NCBI RefSeq assembly: GCF_000585255.1
Contig: NZ_JANL01000024.1
Location: 1 to 64,000, forward strand
From: Alkalibacterium sp. AK22
GTDB lineage: Bacteria > Bacillota > Bacilli > Lactobacillales > Carnobacteriaceae_A
Reading direction: 5' to 3'
DNA: 64,000 nucleotides
Position numbers and translations under genes: made by a program. Within the stretch, counting starts at the first letter, position 1, and the number at the start of each line of letters is the position of its first letter. Below the pieces are notes generated by a model. It was not told the DNA's origin, did not search any database, and was given only the letters and a program-made list of their open reading frames with translations. Below, in pieces: positions 38,754-48,897 of this stretch.

Positions 38754-38987
38754 TCACAAAACCCCTTCAAGCCGTTCACTACTTCCGTCTCCGAGTCCTG
38801 CAGCAATAGGTATATTCTTTTCAATATATATGTCTGCTCCACAACTGACATCAGATGACTGCCTCAGCAAGTCAGCTAAGTCGACCGGAGTCATAAGCAT
38901 TTCCATTTCATAAAAATTGTCTGTTCTTTTTCCTAAAACATTCAGACAGACATTGACTTTAGCTGAGTCTTTCTCGTAAACTTCCAT
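38754..38987 (-). pseudogene. ispE: Remnant of ispE (CDP-ME kinase) with internal deletion and lost C-terminus
   Basis: The 77-codon frame still has a good ribosome site (AAAGGAGG) and starts like IspE: 'EKDSAKVNVCLNVLGKRTD', then 'MEMLMTPVDLADLL' matches residues 28-41 of the family. About 35-40 residues are then missing in frame, followed by 'IEKNIPIAAGLGDGSS', the GHMP-kinase ATP loop, and the frame ends soon after. Normal IspE has about 285 residues; the catalytic Asp and the whole C-terminal domain are gone, so it cannot be an active kinase. It sits in the conserved veg-ispE-purR position. Lactobacillales make isoprenoids by the mevalonate route, which would relax selection on ispE. Confidence 0.85.
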
Positions 38988-39166
38988 CGCTCTCCTCCTT
39001 TGCCTTGAAATGTGTCTTTATTTTAAAACAGATTAGCCAGATTAAAAAAGATAACCCCTGCCAAAACTGTCATGTTAATGAGAGCAGACTTAACACGTTT
39101 AATTTATCCAGTTTTGAGCGCATAAAAAAAGTAGCATAATGTGACATTATACTACCGGCCGATATT

Positions 39167-39424
39167 TTAGTTCATTACTGCTTCTTTTTCCTCATCAAAC
39201 ATGATTGCCACTGAGTTTGTCAGTACATCAGTGTAGCTGTATGACACTCTTTCCACTGCATTCTCTTCCTGATCCAGTTCCACGATAAAAACAGCGGGAT
39301 AAGTTTCAGTCAGTATTCCTTTGCGTTCTGTCGTCTTCTTTCTTCCGACTTGGGCAATCAGCCTGATCTCGTTTCCGATTTGACTGTCCAAGGTTTTCTT
39401 GATGCTCGCTAAAGTAGTTGGCAT
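39167..39424 (-). CDS. veg: Veg protein
   Basis: A small (85 residues) conserved Firmicute protein; in B. subtilis Veg stimulates biofilm formation by acting on SinR. The sequence 'TLASIKKTLDSQIGNEI' at the start and 'SYSYTDVLTNSVAI' near the end are typical. It lies between rsmA/thiW and the ispE remnant, as expected from conserved order. Extended -10 promoter upstream. Confidence 0.93.
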   Translation of the reverse strand: MPTTLASIKKTLDSQIGNEIRLIAQVGRKKTTERKGILTETYPAVFIVELDQEENAVERVSYSYTDVLTNSVAIMFDEEKEAVMN

Positions 39425-39436
39425 TTTCGATTCACC

Positions 39437-39468
39437 TCACAAAGTGTTACATATACTATAACACAAAA
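39437..39468 (-). promoter_or_regulatory. Promoter of veg
   Basis: Minus strand TTGAAT, 16-bp spacer and TATAGT with an upstream TG (extended -10), about 20-50 bp before the veg start. The rest of the gap 39469-39652 is A/T-rich with no recognised feature. Confidence 0.55.
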
Positions 39469-39652
39469 ACCCGAAAATTCAAACCTTGATTTGTAAAGAA
39501 AGATAGGATTTTCTGTAAAGATTAAAAGAAAATAAGCTTTAAAAACGCTGCAACGAAAAGAATGACATAGTTATCCCTCTTGTTCATCCTCATCATACAT
39601 TAAGGCTCAAAAAAGCAACGTTCGTGTTTCAACCGTTATTATATAACAGCTT

Positions 39653-40159
39653 TTACGATTTGTGCTTGTCTTCAAGCAGACGGCTGAATGCCTGGCGGTC
39701 TTTGAGCTGATAAGCTAGGGTAATGCCTCCCAGAGCCCCTAAAAGTGCGCTGAAAAAAAAGACTGGGACAAAGCCGAATAAGGCAGCATCTGGACTTAAA
39801 AACAGACGTGCCAAAGGATAGCTTGCCAAGGCACCGAAAAGTCCGCTTCCTATTATTTCACCTAAGGCAAGAAGAGAAAATTTTCTGCTTTTTTTGAAAA
39901 GATAGCCGGACAGAAAAGCCCCAATCATACTTCCCGGGAAAGCCAGAAGTGAGCCCGTACCGGTCATATTTCTGAGCAATGAGACTCCAAAAGCCTGAGC
40001 CATGCTGTACCAAGGACCAAGCAAAAAGCTGACGATAATGTTCATGAAGTGCTGAAAAGGAGCCGCACGAACAAAACCAAGCGGGATAATAATCAGACTG
40101 CTTCCAATGTAGCCAATGGCGATGCACAAAGCAGTAAAGACGAGTGATCGTGTTTTCAT
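39653..40159 (-). CDS. thiW: ThiW, substrate-binding membrane subunit of an ECF thiamine-precursor transporter
   Basis: ThiW is an ECF-type S component thought to import the thiazole precursor of thiamine; it needs the shared EcfAAT module, which is not in the window. The 168-residue product from ATG 40159 (GGAAGGAAG upstream) has about five membrane helices and the ThiW blocks 'FQHFMN', 'LLGPWYSMAQAFGVSLLRN' and 'GTGSLLAFPGSMIGAFLSG'. It is an insert between rsmA and veg. The 288-bp leader has structure that may be a variant TPP element. Confidence 0.85.
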   Translation of the reverse strand: MKTRSLVFTALCIAIGYIGSSLIIIPLGFVRAAPFQHFMNIIVSFLLGPWYSMAQAFGVSLLRNMTGTGSLLAFPGSMIGAFLSGYLFKKSRKFSLLALGEIIGSGLFGALASYPLARLFLSPDAALFGFVPVFFFSALLGALGGITLAYQLKDRQAFSRLLEDKHKS

Positions 40160-40210
40160 AAATATCTTCCTTCCGTATAAAAACTCCATTTTGGATACTG
40201 GTGCCTAAAC

Positions 40211-40320
40211 GGAGTCAAAAAGTAGAGGGCTGTTACAGAACGGCTTACAGACCCTATCAATATTTTACGGCATCTGACTGTTCTGACTCCCCTCCCGATG
40301 CCTCCGCCGGTATCATCCGG
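40211..40320 (-). promoter_or_regulatory. Structured leader of thiW, possibly a divergent TPP riboswitch
   Basis: On the minus strand CCGGATGATACCGGCGGAGG (40301-40320) resembles the P4/P5 half of the TPP aptamer (CUGGAUAAUACCAGCGUAGG) with paired changes in the stem. Downstream, GGAGTCA (40284-40290) can pair with TGACTCC (40211-40217), with an inner AGAAC/GTTCT. The other half of the aptamer (GGGG..CUGAGA) is not evident, so the call is weak. Confidence 0.3.
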
Positions 40321-40447
40321 TTCTGGTCGTGTCAAATCAGTGTAATCTGCTGGGGCTTCAGGCTTATTAGCCATTTTCCGGACGACTCATGACTTTTCAG
40401 CCAACAGTAACTCTTTCGGGCTTAGTCCATAGGGTTTTAATTACTGC

Positions 40448-41347
40448 TTACCGGTCCTTGAAAGACACATTCAGTGCGACAAGTATATTGGCCAAAGCAG
40501 CAAACTCTTCAATCGCAAGGGTCTCTCCCCGACGTTTAGGATCGATATCCGCCTCTGTGAGCGCCTGTTCAAGAAGTGTTTTCGTCTGCTCTTCCTTGCC
40601 GAAGGCGACCAAGAGGTTGTTCCATAAGGTCTTGCGTCTCTGGACAAAAGCAGAGCGAACAAGTCTGAAAAAGAAAGCTTCATCTGAAAGCTCAACAGGT
40701 TTGCTTTGCTTTTCACGTAAGCGGATAATGGCAGATTCTACATTCGGTTGAGGCATGAAAACTGTTTTAGGTACTGAAAAAGCGACTTCTGCATCCATGT
40801 AATACTGAACCGCGACGGAAAGCGACCCGTATGCTTTGGTTCCTGGCTGAGCAGATATACGGCTGGCCACTTCTTTTTGCATCATCAGAACCATCCGGTC
40901 GATAGCCAGGCCCGCTTCCAGAAAGTTCATAATGATGGGCGTGGTAATATAATAAGGTAAGTTCGCCACCAGAACCACTTCTTCTGCTTCTGCCAGATGC
41001 TTCTCTGCAAAAGCTGGCAGATCCACTTTGAGTACATCTGAATGAATTATCTCAATATTATCATAGGGTGAGAGTGTATCCTTTAGTACTGGGAGAAGGC
41101 GATCGTCGATTTCAAATGCGAGAACTTTTCCGGCTTTTTTCGCCAGTTGTTCAGTCAGCGCACCAATACCAGGACCGACCTCGATAACGGTCGTACGCGC
41201 GCTGATTTGACCAGCTAAAACAATCTTTTCCAGTATATTGGTATCGATAATAAAATTTTGTCCCAGACTTTTCTTGGCTGATAAGCCGTATTTGTTCAGG
41301 ATTTCCTTGGTACGTAGAGGTGTTGCGATGTCTTTATAGCCTGTCAT
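40448..41347 (-). CDS. rsmA: 16S rRNA dimethyladenosine transferase RsmA (KsgA)
   Basis: Methylates two adjacent adenosines in the 3' hairpin of 16S rRNA with SAM. The 299-residue protein has the SAM-binding 'VIEVGPGIGALTEQL', the catalytic NLPYY motif ('VANLPYYITTPI') and 'LGQNFIID' near the N-terminus. The start lies 14 bp inside rnmV, so the pair is translationally coupled. Confidence 0.96.
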   Translation of the reverse strand: MTGYKDIATPLRTKEILNKYGLSAKKSLGQNFIIDTNILEKIVLAGQISARTTVIEVGPGIGALTEQLAKKAGKVLAFEIDDRLLPVLKDTLSPYDNIEIIHSDVLKVDLPAFAEKHLAEAEEVVLVANLPYYITTPIIMNFLEAGLAIDRMVLMMQKEVASRISAQPGTKAYGSLSVAVQYYMDAEVAFSVPKTVFMPQPNVESAIIRLREKQSKPVELSDEAFFFRLVRSAFVQRRKTLWNNLLVAFGKEEQTKTLLEQALTEADIDPKRRGETLAIEEFAALANILVALNVSFKDR

Positions 41348-41909
41348 GTGGTGTTTCCTTTCTAATTTGAGTCATAGCCTTACTGACTTCTTTTTCACTG
41401 ATTCCAAACATATTCAGCCTTTTCTCCAGCTGCTTGCCATTAGTATAGCCGATACGCAGCTGGTTCCCCAGCTGTTCTCTAAGGGCCGCTGCTTTCGGTG
41501 TGCCAATCAGGCCTTGACGAATTAGAAAAGCCTTACTAACTGTCGGCTCCTGATCAAGCTTTTCTTCCGAAACACGGCTCAGTGCCTGACAAATCACCGC
41601 CGGTGAGGCATGTTCGATTCCGATACTTTCCTTAGTGCGGTTGATTCGACGGGCTTCCTCTTTTGTGAGAAAAGCGTGTTTTACACCCGGAACAGCCCGG
41701 GAAATGATTTTCCGGATCTGTTCGCCTGGGCCATCCGGATCTGTAAATACGATCACACCCCGTTCTTCCTGTGCCCGTTGAACCTGATCCAGTATCGCCT
41801 GGTCGATGGCAGAACCGTTTGTTTCAATTGTGTCACATTCAACTGCTAAAGCCAGCCGCCTGGTGTCATCCTTGCCCTCAACAACAATGACTTCTTTAAT
41901 TTTCTCCAT
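41334..41909 (-). CDS. rnmV: Ribonuclease M5
   Basis: RNase M5 matures 5S rRNA. The 191-residue protein starts with the Toprim domain 'EVIVVEGKDDTRRL' and has 'VFTDPDGPGEQIRKII', both with conserved acidic metal ligands. Partner rsmA follows with a 14-bp overlap; tatD ends only 5 bp upstream. Confidence 0.95.
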   Translation of the reverse strand: MEKIKEVIVVEGKDDTRRLALAVECDTIETNGSAIDQAILDQVQRAQEERGVIVFTDPDGPGEQIRKIISRAVPGVKHAFLTKEEARRINRTKESIGIEHASPAVICQALSRVSEEKLDQEPTVSKAFLIRQGLIGTPKAAALREQLGNQLRIGYTNGKQLEKRLNMFGISEKEVSKAMTQIRKETPHDRL

Positions 41910-41914
41910 TCCTT

Positions 41915-42685
41915 TTACTCCTTCAGCCCGAACAGTTTCAGGGCGTTGGCTGTTGTCTGCTTGGCTACTGCTTCGTAAGACTGGTCTTTCAGTCGGGCAA
42001 TTTCTTCTGCGACATACTTGACGTAGGCCGGTTCATTTCGTTTGCCGCGGTTAGGCATGGGTGCTAGGTAAGGCGCGTCTGTCTCGATCAGCAGCCGATC
42101 TTCCGGAGCTCGACAGGCTGCTTCTTTCACTTCCTGGGCATTTTTAAAGGTTACGACCCCACTAAATGATACATGCATATTCAGGTCCAGAAACTTCTCC
42201 ATCCAGTAGGTATCCAGATTGAAGCTGTGCATGATGCCGCCTGTATCCCCGGCGTGCTCTTCTTTCAAAATTTTGTAGGTATCTTCTGTCGCATCCCGGT
42301 TATGGATACTGATGGGAAGCTTCAATTCTTTAGCTACTCGAATCTGACGACGGAAAACATCCTGCTGGACAGACTTAGGTGCCGTATCCCAGTAATAATC
42401 CAGTCCCATTTCTCCCATTGCCACGACCGTTTCATCCGATAACTGCTCCCTCAGTTCTGCTTCAATCTTATCCGTATAGCTTCCTGCTTCTGTCGGGTGC
42501 CAGCCAATGATTGTATACAGCCCCTCATGGGCGTGTGCCAGCTCAAAGGCCTTATCAATCGTTGGATGATCAAAGCCAACCAGAGCCATCCGGCTTACTC
42601 CACTAGCTTGAGCACGCGCAATGACCTCATCCTCTTCTCCCTTGAACTTATTTACGTTTATATGTGTATGCGTATCAAATAACAT
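41915..42685 (-). CDS. tatD: TatD family metal-dependent deoxyribonuclease
   Basis: A TIM-barrel hydrolase of the TatD/YabD type, 256 residues from ATG 42685 (AAAGGA 10 nt upstream; a longer frame to 42739 lacks homology). Metal ligands appear in 'DTHTHIN', 'GEMGLDYYW', 'IHNRDA', 'HSFN' and 'ETDAPYLAP'. It acts as a 3'-5' nuclease in E. coli. Conserved order metG-tatD-rnmV-rsmA. Confidence 0.94.
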   Translation of the reverse strand: MLFDTHTHINVNKFKGEEDEVIARAQASGVSRMALVGFDHPTIDKAFELAHAHEGLYTIIGWHPTEAGSYTDKIEAELREQLSDETVVAMGEMGLDYYWDTAPKSVQQDVFRRQIRVAKELKLPISIHNRDATEDTYKILKEEHAGDTGGIMHSFNLDTYWMEKFLDLNMHVSFSGVVTFKNAQEVKEAACRAPEDRLLIETDAPYLAPMPNRGKRNEPAYVKYVAEEIARLKDQSYEAVAKQTTANALKLFGLKE

Positions 42686-42753
42686 GCTTGAATGTTCCTT
42701 TCCTGTATCTTTGCCTGCTTCATCCTGTTCAGAATACACTATCGGTTAAAAAA

Positions 42754-42798
42754 ATTCCAATAAAGAAAGAACGATGAACGCTCTCTCCTTATTGGAAT
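42754..42798 (-). terminator. Terminator of metG
   Basis: A long stem (42754-42773 with 42779-42798, a few mismatches) and short loop 17 bp behind the metG stop, followed by seven T on the minus strand. Confidence 0.85.
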
Positions 42799-42814
42799 CA
42801 GACAAACAGGCAGC

Positions 42815-44872
<2,058 letters not shown>

Positions 44873-44963
44873 TCATTTGCTCGCTCATTCACTCTTTAAA
44901 AGCGAAAGTCATACTGCCTTATTATAGCACAGCTTGAATAGTCTAAAAAGTTCAGCTTCCTTC

Positions 44964-45788
44964 TCAGATGATATTAAAATGCTTAAGTGCCTTGTGAATG
45001 CCATCCTCATGCACAGATTCAGCGACATGATCAGCAATTTCCTTGATTTCATCCCAGCCGTTGCCCATGGCGACTCCCACTTCAACATACTGCAGCATTT
45101 CCAGATCATTGGGACTGTCCCCGAAACCAAAAGTCTGGCTCTGCTCATAGCCGTTAACTTCCAGAAACTTCTGAATCCCGACTGCCTTGGAAATCCCTTG
45201 GCTGATGACGTCCACGGTATAAGTATTGGACCGGGCAAAATGCAGATCTTTGAATTCTTCTTTGTAAGCTTTCTCTTCGTCTATCGTTGTTTCCAGTATC
45301 ACCTGATAAATCGGCTTCCCGGCATATTTATTGGGATTAGGTGGCTTGCGGATTAGCCGTTTGAATAGAGACAGCTGCATATGACCGGGTACGATTTTCC
45401 CGATCCCCTTAAGGATTGTCCATACTGAGCTACGCTTGGCCAAGGAAACGATTGAGTTGCTATAAATATCCTTGCCCCCACACAAAATAATTCCATTACT
45501 GCGCTCAACAGCCTTGGCCGTCAGCCGGTCGACCGTCTGCTTGTCAATCGGGTTATGAAAAATCACATCGCCTTTATGCACGACCAGCTGGCCGTTCATT
45601 GCAATGTAGCTGTCAATTTCAAGTTCCTTTCGGATTTCTTCGATAAGAAGCGGTGCTCTGCCGGTTGCAATAACCGGGATGTGTCCGTTAGTCTTGAGTT
45701 TGCGGATTGCTTCTTTGGTAGACTGTGGGATCGTATTATATTTTGTTACCAATGTTCCGTCAATGTCAAAAAACACTATTTTTGTCAT
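44964..45788 (-). CDS. Cof-type HAD-IIB phosphatase
   Basis: A cytoplasmic sugar-phosphatase-like hydrolase of 274 residues. HAD motif I is 'FFDIDGTLVTK', motif III/IV 'FGFGDSPNDLEML'. Substrate unknown. It lies between metG and the GH31 gene with its own spacing of over 100 bp on each side. Confidence 0.9.
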   Translation of the reverse strand: MTKIVFFDIDGTLVTKYNTIPQSTKEAIRKLKTNGHIPVIATGRAPLLIEEIRKELEIDSYIAMNGQLVVHKGDVIFHNPIDKQTVDRLTAKAVERSNGIILCGGKDIYSNSIVSLAKRSSVWTILKGIGKIVPGHMQLSLFKRLIRKPPNPNKYAGKPIYQVILETTIDEEKAYKEEFKDLHFARSNTYTVDVISQGISKAVGIQKFLEVNGYEQSQTFGFGDSPNDLEMLQYVEVGVAMGNGWDEIKEIADHVAESVHEDGIHKALKHFNII

Positions 45789-45877
45789 GTAAACTGCTCA
45801 CACTCTTTTCCACATATTTGTTATTGTATCATGATTCGCTTCTTGCATATATGAAAAAGGAAAGAAATCCAAACCGG

Positions 45878-45903
45878 GTTCATCGGCATATAAGCCGATG
45901 AAC
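45878..45903. terminator. Hairpin behind the GH31 gene
   Basis: Perfect 10-bp stem (45878-45887 with 45894-45903) and 6-nt loop between the GH31 gene and the Cof gene. The T-rich side is on the plus strand, so termination on the minus strand is uncertain. Confidence 0.5.
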
Positions 45904-45958
45904 GCAATTTTTATTCTTCCCCTTTTCTGTTATTCAGTTAGTCGGTTGACATCAACTG

Positions 45959-48376
45959 TCAGGCTACGTCATCAGGGTTTGCCCAGACGATTTCACTGAT
46001 AGCATCCATCAGATCCGGATCCAGATCCAGTGCCAAGAGGGCACTGATCACACGGGCACTGGTCTTCCCTTTGACGATTGTATGATAAACCTTCTCTTTC
46101 AGACTGGCTGGCAACTGTGCCCGGTCAAGAAAGCTGAAAAGTTCTGCATGCATGTCATTTTTCTTCACTTTTACACCTTTAAAATTAATAGTGTACGTCG
46201 TGTCAATCGGCTGTTCAGGAATGACAAGCCGGGTCTCCTTGCCGTCTTTTGAAATCTCATAGTCCAGGATTTGATCATTAGCGTATACTTCAGGCATATC
46301 CTGACACTTAAAGCCGACCAGAGACAGGTTGAACTGGCGCTTGTCAGGCAGAACATCGGTATTGCCTTCCGGAGCCTGGATATGCAAAACAGCCCACTGA
46401 TCAACATATTCATTCCATTTAAAGGACAGTTTAGTTGTGACTTGCTCGCTTCCCTGCCCCAGTCCGTCATCTTCATAAAGAGAGAAGCTGCCGTCTTCTC
46501 CAGCATATACCTTAATTTCCATCGCTGCAGGATTGTCAGTATGATTACGGTGGTTCTGGTCAAGCGGCAAGATCCCCCCAGCTTTTACAAAGACCGGGAA
46601 AGTCGACAGCGGACGGAAAACATCAATCATCCGGTCTCCTTCATACAGTCGGTTATTGAAAAAGTCATACCACTTGCCTTCAGGCAACCAGACTTTGACT
46701 TTACCCAGACGCAAGTCGGTTATTGTCGGTGAAGTGATGGGTGCAACAATCATTTGAGTACCAAAATAATACTGATTCGGCACATCATAGGCTTCTTCTT
46801 TCCACGGATAATGATAATACATCGGACGGACAAGTGGATAATCATCCACATGATTGAGCACATTCATCGTATAAAGGTAAGGAATCATCCGATGTCTCAG
46901 GCGCATGAAATCTGTTACAATGCGTTCAGCCTTCTGTCCGTACCGCCATGGCGCCTTGCCGCTAAATTCCCCGTCTTGACTGTGCAAACGGTGAATCGGC
47001 GAGAAAACACCAAACTGGACCCAGCGGACAAACAGCTCATTGTCCTTGACGCCCCCCATGTGCCCGCCGATATCATGACTCCACCAGCTGTAGCCAACAT
47101 TGGAAGCTGTCGATGTAAAGTAAGGCTGGAAATCAAGCGAATCCCAGGTCGCTGCCGTATCTCCTGAAAAGCCAATTGGATAACGATGAGATCCTAGTCC
47201 TGCATAGCGAGAAAAAATCAATGGACGATTGCCATTTCGGCCGTGGTCCAGGAAATGATAGTGGTTCAACATCCACAAAGGATCCAGACCTTCCACTTTT
47301 GTGACACTTCCCTGCTGCCAGTCAATCCACCAGAAATCTACACCCGACTCTTCGTGTGGATGATGCAGGTACTTGAAGTAGGCATCCAGAAAGTCCGGAT
47401 TAGCAATATCAAATTCGATTGGATCATCATTTTCATAATCGACGCCTAGTTCCTTGGCCATCGGTTCATACATTTCTTCATAAGGCTGCACACCATTCGC
47501 CGGGTGCAGATTGAGCGTTGTCCGCAAACCGTGATCGCTTAGCCACTGCAGAAATCCTTCCGGCTCGGGAAACAGCTCCTTGTTCCACGTATAGCCGGTC
47601 CAACCAGAACCGTATTCAGATGGCACATCAGTCACATGCCAGTCCATGTCGATTACAGCAACAGAAAGTGGAATCCCTCTTTTTTCAAATTCAGTCATCA
47701 GTTCAATATAGCCTGACTGGGAGTACGCATAATACCGGCTCCACCAGTTCCCCAGTGCATAGCGCGGCAGCAGGGGAGTCTTTCCGGTCAGGTAGTGATA
47801 GTCTTTCAACGTACCCAAATAGTCCCTTCCGTAACCCAAGAAGTACATATCGGTCAGTTCACGGTCACTTTCGCGTTTCTCTACCCAACCGTCTTCCGTA
47901 AGCGTCATGGACTGGCTGTCATCAATAACGGCGTAGCCGTTCTTGCTCATCAGACCTTCATTCAGTTCAATCGATCCATCTACAAAGTCAAGGGTACGGG
48001 CTGTCCCTTTGAGAGTATCAGGACGATCGCCAAAATACCAGGTGCTGTGATACAGGCTGTAATTACCGATTGCTTCTATATTTAGATTATGTTTGGTAAA
48101 GCCGCCCTCTTCCTTATAAAACATCAGGTGGACATGAGAAGTGATGATTTCAATATATTCGTCTGTATCTTTCAAATCGAAGTCAGGTGTCGGAAAATTC
48201 CGGTTCAGAATTGTCTGAGTCGCTTCATCTTCAAATAAGCCATCCGGATGATACTCCAGACGGATCATTGCCGGTGTAAGGACAGTGAACCGGTAGTTTT
48301 CCCATCTGATCACCGATTCCTCAGGTGCTTGAGGATGTGTTTCAAGTTTAAATGTCTCTTTTCTCTTTTTAACCAA
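45959..48376 (-). CDS. Glycoside hydrolase family 31 (alpha-glucosidase type)
   Basis: An intracellular GH31 enzyme of about 805 residues without signal peptide. N-terminal beta-sandwich, then a TIM barrel with 'VIDMDWH', the nucleophile Asp in 'DFWWIDWQQG' and the acid/base Asp in 'GFSGDTAATWDSL', followed by 'GYSWWSHDIGGHMGG'. Likely releases glucose from the non-reducing end of alpha-glucosides; alpha-xylosidase or related activity cannot be ruled out. No ATG start exists: I use the TTG at 48376 with AAAGGA 9 nt upstream; a TTG at 48382 is the alternative. Single gene. Confidence 0.9.
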   Translation of the reverse strand: MVKKRKETFKLETHPQAPEESVIRWENYRFTVLTPAMIRLEYHPDGLFEDEATQTILNRNFPTPDFDLKDTDEYIEIITSHVHLMFYKEEGGFTKHNLNIEAIGNYSLYHSTWYFGDRPDTLKGTARTLDFVDGSIELNEGLMSKNGYAVIDDSQSMTLTEDGWVEKRESDRELTDMYFLGYGRDYLGTLKDYHYLTGKTPLLPRYALGNWWSRYYAYSQSGYIELMTEFEKRGIPLSVAVIDMDWHVTDVPSEYGSGWTGYTWNKELFPEPEGFLQWLSDHGLRTTLNLHPANGVQPYEEMYEPMAKELGVDYENDDPIEFDIANPDFLDAYFKYLHHPHEESGVDFWWIDWQQGSVTKVEGLDPLWMLNHYHFLDHGRNGNRPLIFSRYAGLGSHRYPIGFSGDTAATWDSLDFQPYFTSTASNVGYSWWSHDIGGHMGGVKDNELFVRWVQFGVFSPIHRLHSQDGEFSGKAPWRYGQKAERIVTDFMRLRHRMIPYLYTMNVLNHVDDYPLVRPMYYHYPWKEEAYDVPNQYYFGTQMIVAPITSPTITDLRLGKVKVWLPEGKWYDFFNNRLYEGDRMIDVFRPLSTFPVFVKAGGILPLDQNHRNHTDNPAAMEIKVYAGEDGSFSLYEDDGLGQGSEQVTTKLSFKWNEYVDQWAVLHIQAPEGNTDVLPDKRQFNLSLVGFKCQDMPEVYANDQILDYEISKDGKETRLVIPEQPIDTTYTINFKGVKVKKNDMHAELFSFLDRAQLPASLKEKVYHTIVKGKTSARVISALLALDLDPDLMDAISEIVWANPDDVA

Positions 48377-48525
48377 ACTCAATCATCCTTTCGTGTAATG
48401 CATATGTATATATTATCACACCGATAAAGAAGTGACACAGATAAGCGTTATTTATTTCCACCCGGGGACTTCAAAAGCCTTAATCAGATAGACGACATTT
48501 GGGAAAGCTGACATTTTGATTGTGT

Positions 48526-48554
48526 TTGACTATTATCTACGCGTCACTTATAAT
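48526..48554 (+). promoter_or_regulatory. Promoter of the tyrS leader
   Basis: TTGACT (48526-48531), 17-bp spacer, consensus TATAAT (48549-48554). The stretch 48377-48525 upstream has no gene; a weak cre-like aagcgtt lies at 48443-48449. Confidence 0.8.
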
Positions 48555-48559
48555 GACGG

Positions 48560-48794
48560 ATATAATAACAGAGTGATGAACAGGCGCAGTAGTCTGGCTG
48601 ATTTATTTATAGAGAGCAGGTGGCTGGTGAAAACCTGTATGATCAGACAAGACGAATTACACCTTGGAGCTGCCTTCACAGGCGCGACCCGGCGTTATGG
48701 GTATAAGCGAAGCAGTTTTACTGCTTTAATTTGGGTGGTACCACGGCACTGTTCGTCCCGACAGAAAGCACAGCTTTCTGCGGGTCTTTTTTTA
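48560..48794 (+). ncRNA. Tyrosine-specific T-box riboswitch
   Basis: A leader that senses uncharged tRNA-Tyr. Seen: the stem I apical elements with 'GGTGAAAACC', a probable specifier UAC (Tyr) at 48658-48660, the T-box sequence GGGTGGTACCACGG at 48733-48746, and the competing terminator (stem about 48757-48784 with T run to 48794). It ends about 105 bp before tyrS. Confidence 0.92.
48757..48794 (+). terminator. T-box-controlled terminator before tyrS
   Basis: Stem cccgacagaaag with ctttctgcggg (one bulge), then eight T. It alternates with an antiterminator formed by the T-box element just upstream. Confidence 0.88.
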
Positions 48795-48897
48795 TGCAAG
48801 CTAAGCGTCATAGGGTTTACAGCAGACGTTGTCCTGCTGCAACCTCAACCACTAAGGTGTGCACGGCCAAAGAGACAAATAAAAAAGGAGAATCAGC

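Noticed and set aside
40156-40374. A 72-codon minus-strand frame overlapping the thiW start
   Set aside because: No ribosome site, ends inside thiW, no recognised family, and it covers the structured leader; more likely chance.
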